Assembly: GCF_963667775.1 (NCBI RefSeq)
Contig: NZ_OY764015.1
Location: forward strand, 626,501-690,500
Source: an uncultured Trichococcus sp.
GTDB lineage: Bacteria; Bacillota; Bacilli; Lactobacillales; Aerococcaceae
Direction: 5' to 3'
DNA: 64,000 nucleotides
A program made the translations under genes and the position numbers. A model generated the notes under the pieces. The model did no database searches. It was not told the origin of the DNA and saw only the letters and a program-made list of their open reading frames with translations. Position 1 is the stretch's first letter. Each line of letters starts with the position of its first letter. Shown here one piece after another: positions 18,540 through 28,991 of this stretch.

Positions 18540-18569
18540 ATGTATTATTTCAGGTGGAGGAGATTTATG

Positions 18570-19481
18570 ATGGAAAACAAATTAACTGTGCAAAAAATGA
18601 TCCAAGCGCTGCAAACTTTTTGGGCAGACCAAGGCTGCCTACTGATGCAGTCCTACGATACTGAAAAGGGTGCCGGAACAATGAGTCCATACACTTTCTT
18701 GCGTGCAATCGGCCCGGAACCATGGAATGCTGCCTATGTGGAGCCTTCCCGCCGTCCGGCAGATGGCCGTTATGGTGAAAACCCGAACCGCCTTTACCAA
18801 CATCACCAATTCCAGGTGGTCATGAAGCCATCCCCGGAAAATATTCAGGAACTTTACCTGGAGAGTTTGAAGGTTTTGGGCATCGATCCGATTGAACACG
18901 ATATCCGTTTCGTCGAAGACAACTGGGAAAACCCTTCATTGGGTTGTGCCGGCTTGGGATGGGAGGTTTGGTTGGATGGGATGGAAGTCACCCAGTTCAC
19001 CTATTTCCAGCAAGTGGGCGGTTTGGAATGCAGTCCTGTCACGAGCGAAATCACCTACGGTTTGGAACGATTGGCCTCTTATATCCAAGATGTGAACAGC
19101 GTCTATGACCTTGAATGGACCGAGGGCGTGAAATACGGCGAAATATTTGGCCAGCCGGAATACGAACATTCCAAATATTCGTTTGAGGAGAGCAACGTTG
19201 ATCTGTTGTTCCAACTGTTCGATTCATTTGAAGCGGAAGCGACGAAACAAATCGAGAACGGTCTTGTGCATCCGGCCTATGACTATGTCCTGAAGAGTTC
19301 GCATGCCTTTAACCTGTTGGATGCAAGAGGTGTCATTTCTGCGACTGACCGCGCGGGTTATCTCGCACGAATCCGCAATATGGCGCGCCAATTGGCGAAA
19401 GCTTTTGTCCAAAAGAGAAAAGAACTGGGTTTCCCTTTACTTTCGGATGATCAAAAAGAACTTGCCTTGAAGGAGGACTAA
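18570..19481 (+). CDS. glyQ: Glycyl-tRNA synthetase alpha subunit
   Basis: The catalytic subunit of the bacterial alpha2beta2 glycyl-tRNA synthetase. The 303-aa protein begins [18 protein letters not shown] and has the class II motifs [34 protein letters not shown] and [28 protein letters not shown] gives better spacing to the ATG at 18570 than to the one at 18567. It is coupled to glyS: the intergenic gap is 4 bases and the glyS ribosome site lies inside the glyQ end. Confidence 0.96.
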   Translation: MENKLTVQKMIQALQTFWADQGCLLMQSYDTEKGAGTMSPYTFLRAIGPEPWNAAYVEPSRRPADGRYGENPNRLYQHHQFQVVMKPSPENIQELYLESLKVLGIDPIEHDIRFVEDNWENPSLGCAGLGWEVWLDGMEVTQFTYFQQVGGLECSPVTSEITYGLERLASYIQDVNSVYDLEWTEGVKYGEIFGQPEYEHSKYSFEESNVDLLFQLFDSFEAEATKQIENGLVHPAYDYVLKSSHAFNLLDARGVISATDRAGYLARIRNMARQLAKAFVQKRKELGFPLLSDDQKELALKED

Positions 19482-19485
19482 TGTG

Positions 19486-21549
19486 ATGAGTCAAACTGTA
19501 TTATTAGAAATCGGACTTGAGGAAATGCCTGCTAAATACGTACGCAGCAGCAGCATCCAACTGAAAGAAAAGATGACTGCGTTTTTGGAAGATAACCGCA
19601 TCAACTTTGATGCGATCGAAATGTATGCGACACCGAGACGATTGGCGGTCATCGCCAGCGGGGTCAATGATAAACAGGCGGATTTGGCAGAAGTCGTCAA
19701 AGGACCCGCAAAAAAAATCGCTTTGCAGGCGGACGGCAGCTGGTCAAAAGCCGCCCTGGGCTTTGTCCGCGGGCAAGGTTTGACGCCTGAAGACATCTTC
19801 TTTGATGAACTGAATGGTGTGGAGTATGTTTTCGTCAAAAAGGAAACGATCGGAAAAGCTGCCTCGGAAGTGCTGAAGGAATTGAATGAAGTCGTTGAGT
19901 CGATGACTTTCCCTGTTTCGATGCACTGGGGTAACCACCACTTCAAGTACATCCGTCCGATCCATTGGATTGCGGCAATGGCTGATGATGAAGTCATCCC
20001 GTTCCAGGTGTTGGATGTCGTTTCAGGCCGGACCACGCGCGGACACCGGTTCTTGGGCAAAGAAGTGACGCTCGCGCATGCAGAGGAGTACGCGGAGAAA
20101 TTGGCGGAACAACATGTCATCGCCGACCAGGACAAAAGAAAAAACATGATCCGGGCCCAATTCCAGGAGATTGAAGCTGAAAATGGATGGATCATCCCTA
20201 ACGATGAAACCTTATTGGAAGAAGTCACTTCATTGGTTGAATATCCGACTGCCTTCTTCGGCGAATACGACAGCAAATATTTGACGTTGCCGGCAGATGT
20301 ATTGATCACATCCATGAAGGACCACCAACGCTATTTCGAAGTGAAGGACAAATCAGGGGAACTGTTGCCGTACTTCATATCCGTACGCAACGGGAATGGC
20401 AACTTCATCGATAACGTCAAAAAAGGGAACGAAAAAGTCCTGACAGCAAGGCTTGAGGATGGCCTGTTCTTCTTCAATGAGGACCAACGCATCACCATCG
20501 CGCAATCGGTCGAAAAATTGAAGAAAGTCACATTCCATTCGAAAATCGGCTCCGTTCATGATAAGATGGAAAACACAGCGAAAATCGCTGCCCATCTTTC
20601 TGATCTGCTTGATTTGGCAGAGGGCGACAAAACGCTATTGTTGCGGGCGGCTGCCATCTATAAATTTGATTTGGTTACGAACATGGTTTCCGAATTCACG
20701 GAACTGCAAGGAATCATGGGTGAAGTCTACGCCTTGCAACAAGGCGAACCGGCTGCGGTAGCTGCAGCGATCCGCGAACACTATCTGCCGGTATCCAGTG
20801 AAGGTGAATTGCCGGAAACCCAAGTCGGAGCAGTACTGGCAATGGCGGACAAACTGGACAGCATCATCAGTTTCTTCCTGCAGGGAATGGTTCCGACAGG
20901 ATCGAATGATCCTTATGCTTTGCGCCGTCAAATGATCGGGGTCATCCAGATCATCGAAAAATACCAATGGTCGTTTTCGTTGGAAGAGTTGCTGTCAAAC
21001 TTGTTGACAGATGTCTATGCGGTTGGAGATGCAGAATCGTTCGATAAAACGATGACTGAACTTGCCGTTTTCGCAAATGCCCGGATCCAACAGAAACTTC
21101 AGACCTACGGCATCCGATATGATATAGTGGAAGCTGTGCTGCAATCCGGCGAAAAGGATGTCAACACCTTGTTCGCAAACGCCAAAGTCTTGCAGGCGCA
21201 CAGTGAAGATGATTCATTCAAGGCGATCATGGAGGCTCTCGCGCGCGTCGTAAACATTTCCGGGAATCCTGAAGAATCGATTCCCGTCCAGAAAGAGCTG
21301 TTGGAGACAGCCAGCGAGAAGAATCTGTACGTGCAGATCAACCATCTCGACTTGGCTCTGTCCCACGGTGATCCGGAGGCGGATTACGCTGCACTGGCTG
21401 CGATTGCGCCGTACATCGAAGCTTATTTCGATGAAAATATGGTCATGGTCGAGGACATTGCGATCCGCAGCAACCGATTGAATACGCTCGGCAACCTGAC
21501 CTTGAGCATTCTGCAGTTTGCTGATGTCAGAAAATTGATCCTTAAATAG
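19486..21549 (+). CDS. glyS: Glycyl-tRNA synthetase beta subunit
   Basis: The tRNA-recognition subunit that pairs with GlyQ. The 687-aa protein starts MSQTVLLEIGLEEMPAKYV, the standard beginning, followed by the long B-domain array, an HD-like central region and a C-terminal anticodon-binding domain with the family tail SNRLNTLGNLTLSI. AAGGAGG lies 9 bases before the ATG at 19486; a GTG three bases earlier is an alternative. Confidence 0.96.
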   Translation: MSQTVLLEIGLEEMPAKYVRSSSIQLKEKMTAFLEDNRINFDAIEMYATPRRLAVIASGVNDKQADLAEVVKGPAKKIALQADGSWSKAALGFVRGQGLTPEDIFFDELNGVEYVFVKKETIGKAASEVLKELNEVVESMTFPVSMHWGNHHFKYIRPIHWIAAMADDEVIPFQVLDVVSGRTTRGHRFLGKEVTLAHAEEYAEKLAEQHVIADQDKRKNMIRAQFQEIEAENGWIIPNDETLLEEVTSLVEYPTAFFGEYDSKYLTLPADVLITSMKDHQRYFEVKDKSGELLPYFISVRNGNGNFIDNVKKGNEKVLTARLEDGLFFFNEDQRITIAQSVEKLKKVTFHSKIGSVHDKMENTAKIAAHLSDLLDLAEGDKTLLLRAAAIYKFDLVTNMVSEFTELQGIMGEVYALQQGEPAAVAAAIREHYLPVSSEGELPETQVGAVLAMADKLDSIISFFLQGMVPTGSNDPYALRRQMIGVIQIIEKYQWSFSLEELLSNLLTDVYAVGDAESFDKTMTELAVFANARIQQKLQTYGIRYDIVEAVLQSGEKDVNTLFANAKVLQAHSEDDSFKAIMEALARVVNISGNPEESIPVQKELLETASEKNLYVQINHLDLALSHGDPEADYAALAAIAPYIEAYFDENMVMVEDIAIRSNRLNTLGNLTLSILQFADVRKLILK

Positions 21550-21555
21550 TGAAGT

Positions 21556-21602
21556 GATGGAGGCGGGGCTAACATTGTTTACTCCCGGCTCCATCATTTT
21601 GT
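21556..21602 (+). terminator. Terminator of glyQS
   Basis: A stem GATGGAG.CGGGG with TCCCG.CTCCATC and a 16-base loop, followed by TTTTGTCTT. Confidence 0.8.
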
Positions 21603-21744
21603 CTTCCGCCAAGTGCCGGCTGGATCAATACCTTCCATACTGTATTTTCTTTTCGTTTTTTGGTTAATATGGTAAATTAAGAGGGAAGAATGAGCGGTTC
21701 AGAAGAACGAAACGCAAATTATTTGTTAAAGATAACTGTCCGAT

Positions 21745-21772
21745 CTTTTCATTGCGCATGCGCATTGAAAAG
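21745..21772. promoter_or_regulatory. 28-bp inverted repeat in the obg leader
   Basis: CTTTTCA and TGAAAAG flank a perfect 12-bp palindrome TGCGCATGCGCA. It could be an operator or an RNA hairpin. The function is unknown. Confidence 0.45.
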
Positions 21773-21792
21773 TTGGGCCAATCGAATCATTT

Positions 21793-21817
21793 TGTTCGGC
21801 GTGCAGAGTGCCGAACA
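21793..21817 (+). promoter_or_regulatory. Hairpin just before the obg ribosome site
   Basis: A perfect 8-bp stem TGTTCGGC/GCCGAACA with a 9-base loop, followed by GTTTTCC and then the AAGGGGG ribosome site. It resembles a weak terminator or attenuator. Confidence 0.4.
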
Positions 21818-21838
21818 GTTTTCCAAGGGGGAAAAAAG

Positions 21839-23146
21839 ATGTCAATGTTTTTGGATCATGCAAAAGTGCATGTAAAAGCCGGTAAAGGCGGCGATGGAAT
21901 GGTAGCGTTCCGTCGCGAAAAGTATGTTCCCGATGGGGGCCCTGCAGGTGGCGATGGCGGCCGTGGGGGAAGCATCATATTTGAAGTGGACCCAGGTCTG
22001 CGCACGTTGTTGGATTTCCGCTACAATCGGAATTTCAGAGGTAAGCCCGGTGAAAACGGCATGAGCAAAAGCATGTTCGGCCGCGGTGCAAAAGATACAA
22101 TAGTAAGGGTTCCGCCGGGTACGATCGTACGCAATGCGGAAACAAAAGAACTCATCGCCGATTTGACCGAAGCTGGACAACAGGCTGTGGTTGCAAAAGG
22201 CGGACGTGGCGGACGCGGGAATAACCGTTTTGCCACTGCAAGAAACCCTGCACCCGAAATTGCCGAAAATGGTGAACCTGGGCAAGAGCTGGAGTTGGAG
22301 CTTGAGCTGAAAGTTATCGCGGACGTCGGTTTGGTAGGCTTCCCGTCAGTAGGTAAATCGACATTGCTGTCGATCGTATCAAAAGCGAAGCCAAAAATCG
22401 CAGCCTATCACTTCACTACCCTTGTGCCTAATTTAGGTATGGTACAGACTCGCAGTGGAGAAGAGTTTGTCATGGCCGATTTGCCGGGATTGATCGAGGG
22501 CGCGTCCCAAGGCGTCGGCCTGGGGATCCAATTTTTGCGCCATATCGAACGCACAAGAGTCATCCTGCATGTCATCGATATGGGCGGTACGGAAGGCAGA
22601 GATCCTTTCGATGACTATGAAAAAATCAACAAGGAACTGGAAAGTTACCAATTGCGTTTGCTGGAAAGACCGACAGTCATTGTAGCCAACAAAATGGATG
22701 TGGCGGAAGCGGAAGAAAACCTGGAAATCTTCAAACAGAAAATCGCCGAAAAATTCGGTGAGGACGAAGCCCCAAGAATTTTCCCGATTTCAGCCTGGTC
22801 AACTACCGGCGTAGCCGAATTGTTGGATTACACTGCTGAAGTCCTGAAGGAAACGCCTGAGTTCCCATTATTCGATGAAGAAGAAGTCGAATCATCCGTC
22901 CTTTACAAATTCGAGGAAAATCAAGAACAGTTCACCATCGGACGCGATCCTGATTCCACATGGGTATTGGGCGGCGAAAGACTGGAAAAATTATTCAACA
23001 TGACCAATTTTGCTCATGATGAAAGCATCATGCGTTTTGCGCGTCAATTGCGTCAAATGGGTGTGGATGAAAAACTGAGGGCTAAGGGAGCAAAAGATGG
23101 CGACATGGTCCGCATCATGACCTACCATTTTGAGTTCGTCGATTAA
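21839..23146 (+). CDS. obg: GTPase Obg (CgtA)
   Basis: A ribosome-associated GTPase in 50S assembly and stress control. The 435-aa protein has the glycine-rich Obg fold ([32 protein letters not shown]) over residues 1-158, a G domain with [18 protein letters not shown] and NKMDV, and a C-terminal OCT domain. AAGGGGG lies 7-8 bases before the ATG at 21839. Unlike many Bacillota, rplU and rpmA are not directly upstream. The 190-base leader contains an unusual palindrome and a hairpin. Confidence 0.96.
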   Translation: MSMFLDHAKVHVKAGKGGDGMVAFRREKYVPDGGPAGGDGGRGGSIIFEVDPGLRTLLDFRYNRNFRGKPGENGMSKSMFGRGAKDTIVRVPPGTIVRNAETKELIADLTEAGQQAVVAKGGRGGRGNNRFATARNPAPEIAENGEPGQELELELELKVIADVGLVGFPSVGKSTLLSIVSKAKPKIAAYHFTTLVPNLGMVQTRSGEEFVMADLPGLIEGASQGVGLGIQFLRHIERTRVILHVIDMGGTEGRDPFDDYEKINKELESYQLRLLERPTVIVANKMDVAEAEENLEIFKQKIAEKFGEDEAPRIFPISAWSTTGVAELLDYTAEVLKETPEFPLFDEEEVESSVLYKFEENQEQFTIGRDPDSTWVLGGERLEKLFNMTNFAHDESIMRFARQLRQMGVDEKLRAKGAKDGDMVRIMTYHFEFVD

Positions 23147-23183
23147 AAAGCATCACCAGTATCAATAAATGGGGGGAATTATC

Positions 23184-25043
23184 GTGACATTACGGACACG
23201 CTCCGTCCCATTGGATGGGATGCGGGCGCTTGCGATTCTTGCCATCATTTTCTATCATTTGATGCCTCATGTCTTGCCGGGTGGCTACTTGGCTGTAAAC
23301 ATCTTTTTCGTCCTGACCGGTTTTTTCATCACATCGTCGGTGATTGAAGAATACGGCCAAAAGGGAAAGTTGGCTTATAAGCGCTACTTGTCCCGAAGGT
23401 TCCACAGGTTGTTCCTTCCGTTGCTATGGATGTTGATATCGGTGACAGCCTATATCACTTTATTCCAAAGGGACCTCTTGCTGAATATCCGGCCATGGCT
23501 CCTTTCGTCATTGGGAATGTTCAACAACTGGTGGCAAATTTCTGTTGGCGGTTCTTATTTTGAACAATTTTATGTGCAGTCGCCATTCATGCATCTCTGG
23601 TTCCTTTCGGTTGTGAGCCAATTCTATGTCATCTGGCCGTTGCTCGTGTTGGTACTGTTGGCATTTTACAAAGATAAAAGGATAATCCTCTACACAGCGA
23701 TTGGACTTTCTTTGTTCTCTGCCCTTGCTATGGCGATGCTGTATGTACCGGGAGAGGACGCTTCGCGCGCTTATTACGGGACAGATACACGCTTATTTTC
23801 GTTTATGGTCGGCAGTGCGCTTTCGGTTGTTTGGCCTTTAGAGAGGTTGAACGAACCGGTAAAGAAGCGGACTGGCCGAAGATTGACGTTTGCCGGCTTG
23901 TCGAGTTACGCTGTTCTCGGTGTGATGTTCAGTAGGATGTTGGATAGCCAGACGTTCACTTACAGAGGCGGGATGTATCTCAACAGCATCATCATCGGCA
24001 TTGCGGTCGCTTTAACAGCAAATCCGGCCACGGGCATTTCAAAAATGATGCGGTTCAAACCGATTCAGTGGTTAAGTCGGCGGAGTTTCCTGTTGTATCT
24101 TTGGTACTATCCTGTCATTTCCCTTTATCAAGCGAAAGTAGTCGATACGAGCGTTGAACCCGGGCGCCATATTTTGATCCAACTGGCAATCATTCTTGGC
24201 CTTTCCGAACTGGGGTATCAGCTATTCGAAAAAGAGCGTTGGATGGTTCCGTTTGTTCAGTCTTGGCGACCCGGAGATGCGATTGTCCGAATGAAAGCTT
24301 CAGGACTACGCGGTTTAGCCGCGAATTTTCCGGAAAAACTTACCGCAGTAATCAGTTTATGCCTGTTGTTGGCTGCTCTGACCGGATTTGCACAAGCGCC
24401 ATCCGGCCAGAATTCCGAAGTACTGGAATTGCGAGAGCAGATCGCAGCCAGCCAAATCAAGATGGAACAAATCAATCGGGATGAATCTCTCCGCAGCAGG
24501 GCCATCAACAATATCGAAGGATTGGAAAGAGAGACTGTGTTGTTTGCTCATGACGCGGATATTACCTTCATAGGCGACTCCGTATTGCTCTCCGTCGCCG
24601 ATCAACTAGTGACGATATTCGGTCAAGCGGTTGTGGATGGTGCCGTCAGCAGACAACTTTACCAAACCTCGGTTGTGATTGCTGCTTTGGAAAAGCGGGA
24701 ACAGCTGCATGATACGGTCGTGGTCTTCCTGGGTTCCAATGGGACTTTCACTCAGACGCAAATGGAAACATTCATCAAGGAAATCGGGACATCCAGAGAG
24801 CTGTTTTTCCTGACGACGAATGTACCGAGAATCTGGAAGGACAGCGTGAACGAGCAGTTGGCGCTCGCCGAAAGCAACCATTCCAACGTCCACATTCTGG
24901 ATTGGAATGCCTACAGCAGCGGTCATGACGAGTGGCTTCTGGCGGATCAAGTGCATCCGAATCCGACTGGAGCGCAACAATTAGCCCTTTTTGTGGCAGA
25001 GGAAATCTATCAAGAATTAAATGATGAAAATGGGAGCAACTGA
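23184..25043 (+). CDS. OatA-like membrane acyltransferase with SGNH domain
   Basis: A large envelope acyltransferase that moves acetyl groups from inside to outside and places them on a cell-wall glycan, as in peptidoglycan O-acetyltransferase OatA. The first 370 residues form an acyltransferase-3 domain of about ten transmembrane helices starting at [20 protein letters not shown]. Another helix near residue 390 leads to an extracellular SGNH hydrolase domain with the nucleophile block FIGDSVLLS and the catalytic [10 protein letters not shown] chose the GTG at 23184 because GGGGGGAA lies 5-7 bases before it; the ATG at 23169 has no ribosome site. The true acceptor (muramic acid or another polymer) cannot be read from the sequence. 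Confidence 0.88.
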   Translation: MTLRTRSVPLDGMRALAILAIIFYHLMPHVLPGGYLAVNIFFVLTGFFITSSVIEEYGQKGKLAYKRYLSRRFHRLFLPLLWMLISVTAYITLFQRDLLLNIRPWLLSSLGMFNNWWQISVGGSYFEQFYVQSPFMHLWFLSVVSQFYVIWPLLVLVLLAFYKDKRIILYTAIGLSLFSALAMAMLYVPGEDASRAYYGTDTRLFSFMVGSALSVVWPLERLNEPVKKRTGRRLTFAGLSSYAVLGVMFSRMLDSQTFTYRGGMYLNSIIIGIAVALTANPATGISKMMRFKPIQWLSRRSFLLYLWYYPVISLYQAKVVDTSVEPGRHILIQLAIILGLSELGYQLFEKERWMVPFVQSWRPGDAIVRMKASGLRGLAANFPEKLTAVISLCLLLAALTGFAQAPSGQNSEVLELREQIAASQIKMEQINRDESLRSRAINNIEGLERETVLFAHDADITFIGDSVLLSVADQLVTIFGQAVVDGAVSRQLYQTSVVIAALEKREQLHDTVVVFLGSNGTFTQTQMETFIKEIGTSRELFFLTTNVPRIWKDSVNEQLALAESNHSNVHILDWNAYSSGHDEWLLADQVHPNPTGAQQLALFVAEEIYQELNDENGSN

Positions 25044-25045
25044 TT

Positions 25046-25975
25046 ATGAAAATTCAATTTTTAGGCACCGGAGCCGGTGTTCCTTCCACCAGCAGAAACC
25101 TTTCCAGCATCGCGTTGAAATTGCTGGATGAACGCAATGCCATCTGGCTTTTTGACTGCGGGGAGGGGACACAGCAACGTGTGCTCAAAACAACGATCCG
25201 ACCGAGGAAAGTTGAAAAGATCTTCATCACCCATCTGCATGGAGATCATATATTCGGGTTGCCCGGTTTCTTGAGCAGCAGGGCTTTCCAAGGCGGAAAC
25301 ACGCCATTGAACATCTATGGTCCTGTCGGAATCAAGGAATTTGTGCTGACCAGCTTGCGCATATCCCAGTCCCACCTGCGTTATCCGATCTTTTTTCATG
25401 AAATAACTGGGGATGGCGTGGTGTTTGAAGATGAGCAGTTCCGCGTAAGTTGTGCAAAACTCAATCACGGCATCACGTCCTATGGGTACCGCGTCGAAGA
25501 GGCCGACTATCCAGGCGAATTGCAGGCCGATAAGCTGAAGGAGATGGCTGTTCCCGCGGGACCTCTTTATGGGAAATTGAAAAATGGAGAGACCGTTGTT
25601 TTGCCTGACGGGAGAACGATCAACGGGCTGGACTTTATCGGGAAAACGACTAAGGGACGCGTTGTAACGATTCTAGGCGACACTAGAAGAACGAAAAATA
25701 CGGTCGTTCTGGCAAAAAATGCCGATGTGCTGGTTCATGAGAGCACCTTCGGGAAAGAAGACCAAGCGATCGCGTCGGATTATTTCCATTCAACGTGCAT
25801 CGATGCGGCCAATGTTGCCAAAGAGGCAAACGTCAAGCAACTCTATTTGACCCACATCAGCGCGCGTTACCTGAACGGCAATGCGCATCAGTTGCAGCGC
25901 GATGCCCGAAAAGTCTTTCCGAATACGAAACTTGTCAATGATTATGATGAATTCGAGATAGCCTTGACGAAATAA
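25046..25975 (+). CDS. rnz: Ribonuclease Z
   Basis: A metallo-beta-lactamase-fold endonuclease that matures tRNA 3' ends. The 309-aa protein has the short bacterial form. The zinc motif [13 protein letters not shown] is near residue 64, with later ligands in [18 protein letters not shown] and LTHISARY. It begins 3 bases after the oatA-like stop, so the two are coupled. Confidence 0.95.
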   Translation: MKIQFLGTGAGVPSTSRNLSSIALKLLDERNAIWLFDCGEGTQQRVLKTTIRPRKVEKIFITHLHGDHIFGLPGFLSSRAFQGGNTPLNIYGPVGIKEFVLTSLRISQSHLRYPIFFHEITGDGVVFEDEQFRVSCAKLNHGITSYGYRVEEADYPGELQADKLKEMAVPAGPLYGKLKNGETVVLPDGRTINGLDFIGKTTKGRVVTILGDTRRTKNTVVLAKNADVLVHESTFGKEDQAIASDYFHSTCIDAANVAKEANVKQLYLTHISARYLNGNAHQLQRDARKVFPNTKLVNDYDEFEIALTK

Positions 25976-26027
25976 GCGTAAAAATTTAAGTTGATTTGAC
26001 AATCGGATCGCATCCAAGCGCTATAAG

Positions 26028-26057
26028 TTGACTAGGGAACTTCAAAAAGATGATAAT
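26028..26057 (+). promoter_or_regulatory. Promoter of the LapA-like gene
   Basis: TTGACT, an 18-base spacer and GATAAT, 40 bases before the start. Confidence 0.5.
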
Positions 26058-26096
26058 AAGAGTATAAAAACATCAAAAACGAGTGGGGCGATTATT

Positions 26097-26507
26097 ATGA
26101 AAAACCAATGGAGATTAGTTGCGGGCATTATTTTGATCATCATCATTGTGTTGTTTGCTGTTTTCAATGTCGATACTGTACCGGTCAATTTCGGTTTCGC
26201 TGTCGTGGATGGACCTCTTATCATCGTCATTTTGGTCTCTCTTCTGATGGGCTCTCTCATCACTCTGTTGGTTGCGACAGGCAGTGCAACGAAGAAGAAC
26301 AAAGAATTCAAACAGATGCGCACAGAAATCGATGCTAAAGGGAAAGAAATACAAAAAGCAGTCGATGCGACGAAAGCCGGGTATGAACAGAAACTCGCCG
26401 ATCTGAGGGCAGAATTGACCCAGAGAGACAGCAAAATCAATTCGCTTGAGGAAGAGTTGATAAAAAAATACACAGTGGCTGACCCGAATCAGACGAATAA
26501 AGTTTGA
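26097..26507 (+). CDS. LapA-domain (DUF1049) membrane protein
   Basis: A 136-aa protein with two transmembrane helices (about residues 6-26 and 40-64) and a cytoplasmic coiled-coil tail rich in Lys and Glu. It begins MKNQWRLVAGIILIIIIVLF and carries the NVDTVPVNFGF segment between the helices, as in the lipopolysaccharide-assembly-protein-A domain family. In Gram-positive bacteria the family has no LPS role; the function is unknown. The frame is open upstream, but only the ATG at 26097 gives a normal membrane-protein start. Confidence 0.83.
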   Translation: MKNQWRLVAGIILIIIIVLFAVFNVDTVPVNFGFAVVDGPLIIVILVSLLMGSLITLLVATGSATKKNKEFKQMRTEIDAKGKEIQKAVDATKAGYEQKLADLRAELTQRDSKINSLEEELIKKYTVADPNQTNKV

Positions 26508-26555
26508 TGAAAACAGAGTTGAAAATTCATCGGATAGCCATTTTAAGTTACAAAG

Positions 26556-26590
26556 AAAAGACTAGAACGATTTCAGCTTCTAGTCTTTTT
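26556..26590 (+). terminator. Terminator after the LapA-like gene
   Basis: Stem AAAGACTAGA with TCTAGTCTTT and a T run. Confidence 0.85.
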
Positions 26591-26644
26591 TGGATTACTG
26601 GGGCCCAGTGCACCATAAAGTTTATAAAGTAAGGAGTCGGTATA

Positions 26645-28975
26645 TTGTTATCGTCAAAGATGAACTGGAAAATACGCAAATCAGACAGTGATGATTCAGT
26701 GTGCAAGGAAATCAGTCAGGCAACAGGCTTATCAGAGAAATTCGTGATGCTTTGCATGCTGCGAGGATTGGAAACAAAAGAACAGATTACGGCTTTCATT
26801 GATGGAGCCAAAATGGAATTCCATGACCCGTATCTTTTACATGATATGGAAAAAGCGATCCTTCGGTTGACTGAAGCGATTGAAGCTGGAGAAGAAATCG
26901 TCGTTTATGGGGATTATGACGCGGACGGCATCACAAGTACAAGCATTCTTGTGGAAACGATCGAAGTGCTGGGCGGCAATGTCGGCTACTATTTGCCGAA
27001 TCGCTTCACGGATGGTTATGGCCCGAATGCTGCGGCATTCAAGAAATTGATCGAAAACGGTGCGCAACTGATCCTGACTTGCGATAATGGAGTTTCCGGA
27101 CATGAACCGATAGCGATGGCCAAGAAAATGGGGGTCGATGTCATTGTTTCCGACCATCACGAATTGCCCGCTACTTTGCCGGATGCGTATGCCATCATCC
27201 ACCCGAAACATCCCGCAGGAGCCTATCCTTTCCCGGATCTTTCCGGAGCCGGCGTAGCCCTGAAGATTGCTGCTGCCCTTCTGGGGGAAATGCCTTACGA
27301 ATCGCTCGATCTGGCCGCCATCGGTACCGTTGCGGACCTTGTAAGTTTGACAGGCGAGAATCGGTGGATCGTGAAGCAGGGCCTGCAGGTCATGAAACAA
27401 ACGCATCGGCTCGGTTTGGCTGCGTTGATGGAGGCCGCGGGAATAGATGCAGCCAATTTGGATGAGGAAAGCATCGGCTTCGTCATCGGCCCGCGTCTGA
27501 ATGCTGTCGGTCGGTTGGAGGATGCTGGTCCAGGCGCTGAACTGATGCTGTCATTCGACGAAGAAAAAATTGCTGAACTGGTTGCCTATATACAAGAAAA
27601 AAATGTCGAGAGACAAGGCATCGTCCAATCCATCCATGACGAAGCCAGCGCCCAAATGGCGAAGAACGCGAGCTTGCCGGATATTATTGTGTTGGGCAGC
27701 AAGAATTGGCACGAGGGCGTTCTTGGCATAGTGGCAAGCAAATTGGTCGAAGAATTCGGGCGCCCGACGATTTTGTTCCGCATCGATGAAAGAACCGGCA
27801 TCGCGAAAGGCTCGGCCCGAAGCACAGAAGCGTTGGATATCTATGCTGCGTTGACTGATGCAAAGGACTTTCTGACGAAGTTCGGAGGGCACAAAATGGC
27901 CGCAGGCATGAGTCTTCCCGCTGTCGATTTATCCGCATTCACTGAAAAAATCAACAGCTATGCGTCCCTTTATCATGATGCAATCGTATTGGGCGAGTCC
28001 ATCTGCATAGACGCAATACTGCCGCTTGCGGCTGTCACCTTACCTTTTTTGAAGGAGTTGGAATTGCTTAAACCTTACGGAACCGATAATCCGAAGCCTA
28101 TATTCGGATTCAAAAATGTACCGTTGACGGACATCAGGCAGATCGGTGCCGATAACAAGCATCTGAAATTCAAGCTGAAGGATAACAATCTCTTTCTGGA
28201 CGTGATCGGCTTCAACAAAGGCAGCATCAGTGACCACTTGAATGAGTCGGATGTCGTTTCCCTGATCGGGGAGCTTTCAATCAACGTTTGGCGGGACAGC
28301 GCGAAGCCGCAACTGCAGCTGAAGGACATCAAAAACAAACATATTCAGTTTTTTGACAAAAGGAGTTCGGTCATACAGGAATCAGTATTGGCTGTGGAAG
28401 ATGCCTTATACCTATTTTCCACTTCCGGTATCATGAAACAATTTCATGAGCTAATTCCGAACAGCTCGAATGCCGCCTTGCTCACTGACAATACAGCTGC
28501 TGCCTTGGAGAATGTCAGCGCCAGCAACCTGGTGCTCTTCGAATGCCCTTTGAAGATGGACTTGTTGGCTGATTTTTTGAAGATCAATCAGTTTGAAAAT
28601 GTTTATGTCGTCTCTCATGAAACGAACGGCGTTTACGCAGATGGACTCCCTCCTAAAGATCAGTTTGCGAAGTTCTACCAATATATCCGTTCCCATAAGG
28701 ACATCGACGTTAGAAATCGGTTAGATGCGCTAGCGGGATACTTAAAAATCAAAAAAAATATTGTCATTTTTATGATTCAAGTGTTTTTGGAGGCGGGATT
28801 TGTTACAATAGACAATGGTTTCATCAATGAGGTCAAAAACCCTGTCAAAAGGGCTTTAGGCGATACACAAGTATACAAAGATCGCCTTCAGAAAATGGAA
28901 GCTGAGAAGTTATTCATCTACAGTCCATTTTCTCAGTTGTCGAAATGGTTGAATGAACAGATGAAGGCACAATAA
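26645..28975 (+). CDS. recJ: Single-stranded-DNA exonuclease RecJ
   Basis: A 5'-3' exonuclease of the DHH superfamily used in recombination and mismatch repair. The 776-aa length, with a long C-terminal extension after residue 560, matches the Bacillota form. The DHH motifs DYDADG (about residue 98), VSDHHELP (about 172) and the DHHA1 block FGGHKMAAGMS are visible. Translation starts at a TTG at 26645, with AAGGAG 8 bases upstream; the first in-frame ATG is 15 bases later and too far from that site. It is followed 16 bases later by apt, the common arrangement. Confidence 0.95.
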   Translation: MLSSKMNWKIRKSDSDDSVCKEISQATGLSEKFVMLCMLRGLETKEQITAFIDGAKMEFHDPYLLHDMEKAILRLTEAIEAGEEIVVYGDYDADGITSTSILVETIEVLGGNVGYYLPNRFTDGYGPNAAAFKKLIENGAQLILTCDNGVSGHEPIAMAKKMGVDVIVSDHHELPATLPDAYAIIHPKHPAGAYPFPDLSGAGVALKIAAALLGEMPYESLDLAAIGTVADLVSLTGENRWIVKQGLQVMKQTHRLGLAALMEAAGIDAANLDEESIGFVIGPRLNAVGRLEDAGPGAELMLSFDEEKIAELVAYIQEKNVERQGIVQSIHDEASAQMAKNASLPDIIVLGSKNWHEGVLGIVASKLVEEFGRPTILFRIDERTGIAKGSARSTEALDIYAALTDAKDFLTKFGGHKMAAGMSLPAVDLSAFTEKINSYASLYHDAIVLGESICIDAILPLAAVTLPFLKELELLKPYGTDNPKPIFGFKNVPLTDIRQIGADNKHLKFKLKDNNLFLDVIGFNKGSISDHLNESDVVSLIGELSINVWRDSAKPQLQLKDIKNKHIQFFDKRSSVIQESVLAVEDALYLFSTSGIMKQFHELIPNSSNAALLTDNTAAALENVSASNLVLFECPLKMDLLADFLKINQFENVYVVSHETNGVYADGLPPKDQFAKFYQYIRSHKDIDVRNRLDALAGYLKIKKNIVIFMIQVFLEAGFVTIDNGFINEVKNPVKRALGDTQVYKDRLQKMEAEKLFIYSPFSQLSKWLNEQMKAQ

Positions 28976-28991
28976 TTAGGAGGAACATAAA

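Noticed and set aside
21690-21875. A 61-codon frame in the obg leader with a GAGGGA site
   Set aside because: Not listed as a gene because it overlaps the obg start, its sequence looks like random translation and no homology is recognised. It is mentioned only as a possible leader peptide.
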